DNA of 18,678 nucleotides, taken from Lachnospiraceae bacterium. Its GTDB lineage: Bacteria; Bacillota; Clostridia; Lachnospirales; Lachnospiraceae. Below the pieces are notes generated by a model that was not told the origin of the DNA, searched no databases, and worked only from the letters and a program-made list of their open reading frames with translations. The DNA lies in the NCBI GenBank assembly GCA_009774145.1, contig VSND01000081.1:1-18678 (forward strand), in the 5' to 3' direction. The translations under genes and the position numbers were made by a program. The first letter of the stretch is position 1; the number at the start of each line of letters is the position of its first letter. Of the stretch, positions 13,764 to 18,678 are shown piece by piece.

Positions 13764-14159
13764 ATGATGATAAAAATTTTTAGAAATATGTATGGGTCAA
13801 TTAATATTGAATTTGATGAAACAGGAAATTGTGACATATTAAAAATGTTTAATGAACTTTATGAGGGAAGAGAATATCAGTTGAGGGTTGAATTTGATAT
13901 GGGGATTATCCAGAAAAAGAAGAGAGGGGAAAGAGAAAATTTAATTCTTATATGTAAACAAAGTAACGAAGAAGATTCTGCCTTCAGAAAACAGGATGGA
14001 AATATCGTTTGGGTGATAAATCAGGAAGATATTGAATTAGGAATAGAGAGATTTTCAGAATGCAAAAAGGATGGGTATTTTTTTCCGGCAGAATTTATTC
14101 AAATGTCTATACCTGGAAATAAGAGATCAGTTTATGTATATTGCAGGTTGGTTTATTGA
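13764..14159 (+). CDS. Small hypothetical protein, possible immunity gene
   Basis: A 131-residue protein starting at ATG 13764 (or 13767), with AAGGCGG just upstream; a GTG at 13752 would also be in frame but is poorly placed. It is visibly A+T-richer than the DNA before it. It has no membrane segment or known motif; predicted strands alternate with one helix (WVINQEDIELGIERFSECKK), and the end IPGNKRSVYVYCRLVY is beta-like. It heads a run of three small A+T-rich genes on the same strand (next start 33 nt after this stop), the usual look of orphan immunity-gene arrays. That role is inferred from context only. Confidence 0.6.
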   Translation: MMIKIFRNMYGSINIEFDETGNCDILKMFNELYEGREYQLRVEFDMGIIQKKKRGERENLILICKQSNEEDSAFRKQDGNIVWVINQEDIELGIERFSECKKDGYFFPAEFIQMSIPGNKRSVYVYCRLVY

Positions 14160-14192
14160 CAATGATTTTTGGATATGGAAAGGTAAATATTA

Positions 14193-14762
14193 ATGATTAA
14201 AACATTTGATTATCGAAATGGTGAGATAAAAATTACATATAATGAATCACCTGCCGTAAAGGATTATAAATATGATTGGAAGAGATATCAGATTGGAATA
14301 ACGACATTTCCTGTTTTATTGAATTATCGGTTGGGTGTGGAACTTGAAATACGGAAAGGAGGAAGAATTTGTTACGGAATGCTGGGGGTTCAAGTACAAC
14401 CGGAAAAAGAAATCAACAGAGTGAAAATAGATGTTGCTTTTACAAAAGGAAACAGCATTAGATATTATGATTCTTGTCTGTTTAATGGTTCCAGGGTATA
14501 TAAAGGACTGCCGGAAGAATATTTGGAGTCTGTTATCAGGAAAGTAACTTCGGAAATTTTAAAAAGGGACAAATTTCCTCAATATAAGGTACTGTTTGAA
14601 TATGCGGCTAATTGTGAAGTGGGATCAAGCCCTATGATTTATGGAATGATTTCTGAAATTATTATAAATATAATTTCTGAAAATGCATGTGAGAAAATTA
14701 TGGACATGGATATTCAATCTTTTACAAATCAATTTGCTGAAAATGTAAATTTGCATTATTAA
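14193..14762 (+). CDS. Hypothetical protein with possible EF-G domain IV-like fold
   Basis: A 189-residue cytosolic protein. ATG 14193 has GGAAAGG about 9 nt upstream. A+T-rich like its neighbours. I do not recognise a family with certainty. The middle and C-terminal parts follow the order of elongation factor G domain IV: a strand with GGRICYGMLGVQVQP, then GLPEEYLESVIRKV (compare the P-x-E-Y-x-x-x-V helix of EF-G), then YKVLFEYAAN, then a VGSS turn leading into a long helix. No GTPase domain is present, so this would be a free-standing copy of the fold. The resemblance was seen by eye and may be fortuitous. Same strand and spacing as the two flanking small genes. Confidence 0.65.
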   Translation: MIKTFDYRNGEIKITYNESPAVKDYKYDWKRYQIGITTFPVLLNYRLGVELEIRKGGRICYGMLGVQVQPEKEINRVKIDVAFTKGNSIRYYDSCLFNGSRVYKGLPEEYLESVIRKVTSEILKRDKFPQYKVLFEYAANCEVGSSPMIYGMISEIIINIISENACEKIMDMDIQSFTNQFAENVNLHY

Positions 14763-14829
14763 AGAAAACCGGTTTTGAACAGAGCGTGTTGAATAATGCA
14801 TAAAGCTTTTATAATCCATGCATAAGACT

Positions 14830-14919
14830 ATGACAGGGGGTATATACAGTGCAGGAACGGGATTTGCCAGCCACATGGAGAGGGGAACAGAAAAACGAAA
14901 TGAAAGGAAAAATGAATGA
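14830..14919 (+). other. Gap with a possible 29-codon toxin-tail-like remnant
   Basis: The 153-bp gap 14763-14915 contains a short open frame, ATG 14830 to TGA 14917-14919, reading MTGGIYSAGTGFASHMERGT and ending in a charged tail. It has no ribosome binding site, its stop overlaps the next gene's ATG, and its first half is richer in G and C than its surroundings. It could be debris from the 3' end of a larger gene that once preceded the next small gene. Support is weak. Confidence 0.2.
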
Positions 14920-15335
14920 TAAAATTAACAGAGAGTACTCATTATGAGATTTACGGTGAGTATGAACTGGTTATATTAAAAATAAAGGATTCAAAAAGGG
15001 AAGTGATGATTGGAGACTTTTACGGTGATGTAGAAAAAGTTATAATTTCATCCAATGAACAATATTGCATTATGGCTGGATGTGGTATCATTGTTTATTC
15101 GTTGAAGGAACCATTTGAGCGATATGAATATGAAAAAAATACTACGCAATGGAAGGAGTGGTGTAGAGATGGAGATGTCTGGATAGAGGATATTGTATTG
15201 GAAGGTAATATATTAACGATTCACATAGAAGCAGATGAAATTGAGAAAATTGGTTTGGATGAATTATTTAAGGGCATTTGTACCGGACGGGAGTGTCAGA
15301 ATTTCTGTGTAAATTTTTTTTATGAAATCCCATAA
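14916..15335 (+). CDS. Small hypothetical protein, possible immunity gene
   Basis: A 139-residue acidic, A+T-rich gene product. ATG 14916 has AAAGGA 7 nt upstream. The sequence is strand-rich at the start (YEIYGEYELVILKIKD), has an aromatic central motif (TTQWKEWCRDGDVWIEDIVL) and ends with a short helix and a Cys-containing tail. No signal peptide, no membrane helix, no catalytic motif. The size, charge and W-rich centre are common among toxin-immunity proteins, but no family is recognised. Last gene of the three-gene forward run; a hairpin follows 52 nt downstream. Confidence 0.6.
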   Translation: MIKLTESTHYEIYGEYELVILKIKDSKREVMIGDFYGDVEKVIISSNEQYCIMAGCGIIVYSLKEPFERYEYEKNTTQWKEWCRDGDVWIEDIVLEGNILTIHIEADEIEKIGLDELFKGICTGRECQNFCVNFFYEIP

Positions 15336-15387
15336 ATCAGCACTTTTTGAATGCTTACAGGAAAATTCTGCCACTCCCAACGGTCAA

Positions 15388-15415
15388 GGGGCGGCAGCAC
15401 TTCAGGCTGCTCCCC
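15388..15415. terminator. GC-rich hairpin between convergent genes, likely terminator
   Basis: GGGGCGGCAGC (15388-15398) pairs with GCTGCTCCCC (15406-15415) around a 7-nt loop, with one bulged C and one G-T pair. On the plus strand it is followed by TCTTTGATT, a poor T-run; on the minus strand by no T-run. Its place between the converging genes ending at 15335 and 15440 supports a weak bidirectional terminator. Confidence 0.5.
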
Positions 15416-15439
15416 TCTTTGATTACTTACCAATGAAAA

Positions 15440-15913
15440 TCATTTTTTCTGTCTGTTAGTAAAACTCTTTGCCCAAATAATTATAACAATTGCAGTTGCA
15501 ATGAAAAACTCTGCAAAAATTACAGGTTTTCCCCATACTTCCCACTCTAAGGAGAAAAAGAAGTAATGTCCTGCAAAGAATGCAGCAAAGAATACTAAAT
15601 AAATTGCAACTGAATACAAAATATTTTTATGAATTCTTGTGCGCGTCTGCTCTCTGCTTAACAGTTGCTTTTGCTGTTGTTCCAGCATATCTGTCTTAAC
15701 TGATAATTCATCTATTTCTGACGGTTTCAACAGATAATCCAGTGTAACATTAAACGCTTTACTCAACTCAACAATTTTCTCTGCTTCGGGTATCACTTGC
15801 CCGCTTTCCCATTTTGAAACAGACTGTCTTGAAACATTTAGCTGCTCAGCTAATTGTTCCTGTGTCAACTCTCTGCCTTTGCGTAACGCGATAAGTTTTT
15901 CTGAAAATTCCAT
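15440..15913 (-). CDS. XRE-family transcriptional regulator with two C-terminal membrane helices
   Basis: A 157-residue protein. ATG 15913 has a near-perfect AAAGGAGG 7 nt upstream. Residues 5-62 form a Cro/CI-type helix-turn-helix (LIALRKGRELTQEQLAEQLN, then VSRQSVSKWESGQVIPEAEK), followed by a charged coiled-coil-like linker (about 68-95) and two membrane helices (NILYSVAIYLVFFAAFFAGH and FAEFFIATAIVIIIWAKSF). Such membrane-tethered XRE proteins are common next to transporters in Firmicutes. It lies 44 nt downstream of the 39-residue peptide gene on the same strand and may be the last gene of the ABC operon, regulating it. No convincing own promoter was found. Confidence 0.85.
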   Translation of the reverse strand: MEFSEKLIALRKGRELTQEQLAEQLNVSRQSVSKWESGQVIPEAEKIVELSKAFNVTLDYLLKPSEIDELSVKTDMLEQQQKQLLSREQTRTRIHKNILYSVAIYLVFFAAFFAGHYFFFSLEWEVWGKPVIFAEFFIATAIVIIIWAKSFTNRQKK

Positions 15914-15957
15914 ATGTGTTCCTCCTTTGATTTTGTGTTTCTATCCTACCAAAAACC

Positions 15958-16077
15958 TCATTTGCACGCTATCAAGCCGGCTTTACATTTGCATAACAAA
16001 CAGTGGAATTTACGGGCTTTTGTAAATCTTAACTTTTTAATTTTATCCAATTCCAATACTTTATCTGTTTGAACCAT
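15958..16077 (-). CDS. 39-residue cationic Cys-rich peptide (candidate exported or modified peptide)
   Basis: Minus strand ATG 16077 to TGA 15960-15958. CAGGAGGG at 16090-16083, 5 nt before the ATG, is one of the best ribosome binding sites in the window, and the ORF starts 26 nt after the stop of the second ABC-2 permease, so it looks like the fourth gene of that operon. The N-terminal half is MVQTDKVLELDKIKKLRFTK, a leader-like amphipathic helix. The C-terminal half holds C26, C29, C31 and C38 with flanking Lys, in FHCLLCKCKAGLIACK. There are nine Lys, two Arg and three acidic residues. No Ser occurs and no Thr follows residue 19, so Cys-Ser/Thr lanthionine rings in the tail are ruled out. 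Possible readings: bacteriocin or signalling peptide precursor exported by the ABC proteins, metal-binding microprotein, or the start of a truncated gene. Translation is likely; function is inferred. Confidence 0.55.
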   Translation of the reverse strand: MVQTDKVLELDKIKKLRFTKARKFHCLLCKCKAGLIACK

Positions 16078-16103
16078 TTAAACCCTCCTGTTACAAAAAA
16101 TAA

Positions 16104-16895
16104 TTAACTGCCTGCACTTTCATATCTGTGTACTCCATATGACCAAAATGATAATGCAAAAAAAGTAAAAATACATACAATGACTACTCCAAAAAACAGC
16201 CCCTTTACGGACAGTGCCCCTATAATTGCCTGTGTCGGCAGCGTTGCAATGATTCCATATGGCAATACACAATAAAAAATAAACTTATAAATTCCATAAA
16301 AAGCAATCCCTGGTATTTTCAAACACAAATCAATCGCTGTTTCCTCAATTTTCATTAAATTGTTTACAGAGAAAACAAAAAAAGCAGAGCATCGTATCAG
16401 GAGTTCCATATCGTAGTACAGGATCGTCATCATAACAACCAGAAACAGATATTTAATCATAGTAGACCATGAAAAACTCATGTCTGTTTCTCTCACCCCA
16501 TACACAATCATACATGCACTGAAAGCCAATAGCGGTATGGAACCTGGATTTATTTTTTCAAAAGTAATCCGCAGCAGCGGATTTACCGGTTTGGTCAGAT
16601 ACAAATCCAGCTCACCGGTTTGTATTTTTTCAGGTATGGAAATCACTCCAAAAAAGTAAATGATCATGTTAAGGGCATTGATCAGGGAAAATGTTCCTAC
16701 AAAAACAAGGATTTCTCCATGCCCCCATCCACGAATGTTATCCACATGCCCGTAAATTGCCTCAAAGGCAAAAAGCTGAACCAGAAAATAACTGGTGTCA
16801 ATAAAAAACGGCCCAAAGAATCCCAACCGGAATGCCATGATATGGGATAGCCTTAATTTCATTAATTCTGTCAAAAATTTAAAATTATCTTTCAT
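16104..16895 (-). CDS. ABC-2 type permease, second subunit (COG3694-like)
   Basis: A 263-residue integral membrane protein with about six hydrophobic segments. It carries GELDLYLTKPVNPLL, the cytoplasmic motif characteristic of the COG3694/DUF990 permease group, which works as a heterodimer with a COG4587-type subunit and a COG4586-type ATPase. ATG 16895 overlaps the preceding permease's TGA by four bases (ATGA), showing tight translational coupling. The ribosome binding site lies inside the preceding gene and is modest. Related ABC-2 systems export drugs, lipids or polysaccharide; the substrate here is unknown. The Cys-rich peptide gene starts 26 nt downstream. Confidence 0.88.
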   Translation of the reverse strand: MKDNFKFLTELMKLRLSHIMAFRLGFFGPFFIDTSYFLVQLFAFEAIYGHVDNIRGWGHGEILVFVGTFSLINALNMIIYFFGVISIPEKIQTGELDLYLTKPVNPLLRITFEKINPGSIPLLAFSACMIVYGVRETDMSFSWSTMIKYLFLVVMMTILYYDMELLIRCSAFFVFSVNNLMKIEETAIDLCLKIPGIAFYGIYKFIFYCVLPYGIIATLPTQAIIGALSVKGLFFGVVIVCIFTFFALSFWSYGVHRYESAGS

Positions 16896-17686
16896 ATTCC
16901 TGCTCCGTCATATTTCATTCGATAATGTTCATAAGTTACCTGATTTAAAACAAGAAAGAACATGCACCATATACTTAAAACAAATAAGCCTGTCACTGCT
17001 TCCTCCTCACATTTTCCTATAAACAGCATACTTGGGAGATATGTAACATAATAGAACGGCAGAAATCTCATGCCGGCTGTCATCCATTCCGGCAAAAGTG
17101 CAAGGGGAATCACCGCTCCTGTCACAACTGCTGATAAATTATCCTTTATCATGAGAAAGGTACTGATCTCCTCAAATTTTAAAGTTAAAATCCCAAGGAA
17201 ATAATTGAGCAAAGCCATAAACAGCAGACCTAAAACAACCATGATCATTCCGCACAGCAATATCTTCCAATTGACGGCAGGTACAATGGAAATCCGGAAC
17301 AAACAAAACCACAGAACCGTTGCGAAAAAGCCAATGCCTGAAGAAAACGCAAGCTTCCCGGCCTCCATCGCCACAAAATAGCCCTGTGTCTGTACCGGTA
17401 TCACCATATATTTTGAAAAAGTGCCGTTTCTCAACATCCCCGTCATCTGCTGGCTGATTTCAGCAGACTTTTCCATCTGGAATAAATAGGAACTTATGAT
17501 ATAGTAGGAAATCATGGTGTGAAATTCCAATCCTGCTATCTGCTCTTTTTCTTCAAACAAAATACTCCATAAGATCCATGCAAACAGGATCTTAGCCACC
17601 GACAGAATCACATCAACAAATACATCTGCTCTCCAGATTAACTGCGCTTTCATATATGCCCTGGCAATTTCCAGATATTTCTTCAC
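16892..17686 (-). CDS. ABC-2 type permease, first subunit (COG4587-like)
   Basis: A 264-residue membrane protein with about six helices. It starts at GTG 17686; AAGGGGGTG, which forms the last codons of the ATPase gene, is its ribosome binding site, and the gap between the genes is only 3 nt. The segment GMLRNGTFSKYMVIPVQTQG corresponds to the conserved cytoplasmic loop of ABC-2 permeases (G-x-x-x-x-x-L..P). Its end overlaps the start of the second permease. Together with that protein it should form the membrane channel of an exporter powered by the ATPase encoded upstream. Confidence 0.88.
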   Translation of the reverse strand: MKKYLEIARAYMKAQLIWRADVFVDVILSVAKILFAWILWSILFEEKEQIAGLEFHTMISYYIISSYLFQMEKSAEISQQMTGMLRNGTFSKYMVIPVQTQGYFVAMEAGKLAFSSGIGFFATVLWFCLFRISIVPAVNWKILLCGMIMVVLGLLFMALLNYFLGILTLKFEEISTFLMIKDNLSAVVTGAVIPLALLPEWMTAGMRFLPFYYVTYLPSMLFIGKCEEEAVTGLFVLSIWCMFFLVLNQVTYEHYRMKYDGAGI

Positions 17687-17689
17687 GTT

Positions 17690-18661
17690 TTACACCCCCT
17701 TATAGATGCGCTCTACTACAGAGCCTATTTCTTCTTCCTCAATTCCAATATCCCGGATCGGATAATGACCGATATACGATTCCAGGACTTTTTCTGTATT
17801 TTGTTTTGGTATTTCAAGCACCAGTTTGTCATTTGTTTTTTCTAATATCCTGCAATGTTTTGGGACATCAGGCTCTACGCTATGCTCAAAGTATATCGTC
17901 ATTTTCCTGCTCTTCTGGTATTGTTCAAATAACATATCCGTATCGCCGTCATATATTTTTCTGCCGTGATTTACTACAATAGAGCGTTTGCATAATGCCT
18001 TGATGTCCTCCATATAATGTGAAGTCAGCAGGATGGTCGTCCCTCTCGATTCATTTATATTTTTCAAGAAAGTCCGAATCTGTTTACTTGCCACAGCATC
18101 CAGTCCAATTGTCGGCTCATCTAAAAACAGTATTTTGGGATTATGAAGCAATGCAACCATCAATTCCATTTTCATCCTTTCTCCTAATGACAATGTCCTT
18201 ACCTGTACATCCATAAGCTCCTGCACCTGAAACAGTTCCACAAAAAAGTTCTTATTTTTCCTGTACTCGTCTTCCGGAATCCGATATATTTCTTTAAACA
18301 GTCTCAGCGTATCCTCCGCTGTCAGTTCAAAAAACAACTGACTCTTCTGCCCCATAACTACCGCATATTGATGCTTAAATGCCTTCTCCAGCTTATTCGG
18401 ATAAAATCCCATGACCTGAATTTCGCCGCCTGTTGGCGCAATAATACCAGTCAGCATCTTCACCAGGGTAGTTTTACCCGCTCCATTCGGTCCAATCAAT
18501 CCTATAAACTCACCCTCATCCACATCCATGTTAAAGGCATCTACCGCAATTTTTTCTTCATATTCTCTATGGAACAGACCCTTAATACTTCCTGTCACTC
18601 CCTCCTGCTTCTTATACCGTTTATACTTTTTCGTTATATTTTCTGTCCGTATCATCTTCAT
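17690..18661 (-). CDS. ABC-2 type transporter ATPase (COG4586-like, NatA/DrrA group)
   Basis: A 323-residue nucleotide-binding subunit, longer than usual because of an N-terminal insert and a ~90-residue C-terminal domain, both typical of COG4586. ATG 18661 is set by GGAGG at 18674-18670, 8 nt upstream; a TTG in frame at 18676 would overlap this site. Motifs: Walker A GPNGAGKTT at 57-65, signature LSLGERMKMELMVALL (a variant with LSLGE in place of LSGGQ), Walker B KILFLDEPTIGLD, and H-loop LLTSHYME. First gene of the operon with the two permeases and the Cys-rich peptide. The promoter lies beyond the window edge. Confidence 0.92.
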   Translation of the reverse strand: MKMIRTENITKKYKRYKKQEGVTGSIKGLFHREYEEKIAVDAFNMDVDEGEFIGLIGPNGAGKTTLVKMLTGIIAPTGGEIQVMGFYPNKLEKAFKHQYAVVMGQKSQLFFELTAEDTLRLFKEIYRIPEDEYRKNKNFFVELFQVQELMDVQVRTLSLGERMKMELMVALLHNPKILFLDEPTIGLDAVASKQIRTFLKNINESRGTTILLTSHYMEDIKALCKRSIVVNHGRKIYDGDTDMLFEQYQKSRKMTIYFEHSVEPDVPKHCRILEKTNDKLVLEIPKQNTEKVLESYIGHYPIRDIGIEEEEIGSVVERIYKGV

Positions 18662-18678
18662 GTTTAAAACCTCCAAAT

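Noticed and set aside
15958..16077. Lanthipeptide precursor
   Set aside because: The Cys-rich tail has no Ser or Thr to form lanthionine rings, and no LanM/LanB/LanC-type gene is seen in the window.
1..18678. Integrated mobile element
   Set aside because: No transposase, integrase, relaxase, terminal inverted repeats or attachment-site duplication could be found, although base composition shifts and gene remnants suggest past transfers.

Overview
The window looks like a chromosomal accessory region of a low-to-mid G+C Gram-positive bacterium, most likely a gut clostridium (Lachnospiraceae-like). The grounds are strong AGGAGG-type ribosome binding sites, a BlaI/M56 pair, OmpR-type two-component plus ABC modules, COG4586/4587/3694-type ABC-2 trios, XRE regulators with membrane tails, and no outer-membrane genes. 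No rRNA, tRNA, CRISPR array, transposase or integrase was seen.

Left end (1-2687): a Sel1-repeat protein cut by the window edge, followed 17 nt later by a lipoprotein of unknown function. Next are two broken genes facing away from each other: a MerR-family regulator (- strand) without its DNA-binding domain and with an internal stop, and the C-terminal third of a MATE efflux pump (+ strand). They meet at about 2128-2130, as expected if one deletion removed both 5' ends and the shared promoter of a divergent regulator/pump pair.

BlaI/M56 unit (2812-5734): a consensus sigma-A promoter carries two 15-bp ATAAC-N5-GTTAT operators in front of a BlaI-type repressor, which overlaps an 823-residue M56 metallopeptidase receptor by ATGA. 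The receptor has no penicillin-binding sensor. Its outer part is a beta-rich domain, a Trp-rich acidic linker and three helical-looking repeats, so what it senses is unknown.

Two-component/ABC module (5933-12821, - strand): response regulator, a histidine kinase with almost no extracellular loop, then an ABC ATPase and an 855-residue tandem MacB/FtsX-type permease. Two genes are interposed between kinase and ATPase: an LRR-like protein and an Imm1-like immunity protein. Near-identical 33-bp promoter boxes (28/33 identical; direct repeat GTGACA...GTGA[C/G]A 11 bp apart, then a -10) lie directly after the kinase and directly before the ATPase. The regulator probably controls both units, and the immunity pair may have been inserted with a duplicated promoter.

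Middle right (12939-15335, + strand): a decayed membrane-protein-like stretch, then three small A+T-rich genes of unknown function that resemble an orphan immunity-gene array. One looks distantly like EF-G domain IV.

Right end (15440-18661, - strand): a four-gene operon (ABC ATPase, two ABC-2 permeases, and a 39-residue cationic Cys-rich peptide with an excellent ribosome binding site) followed by an XRE regulator with two membrane helices. The short peptide is easy to miss and is the most interesting candidate in the window for an undescribed peptide/transporter system.
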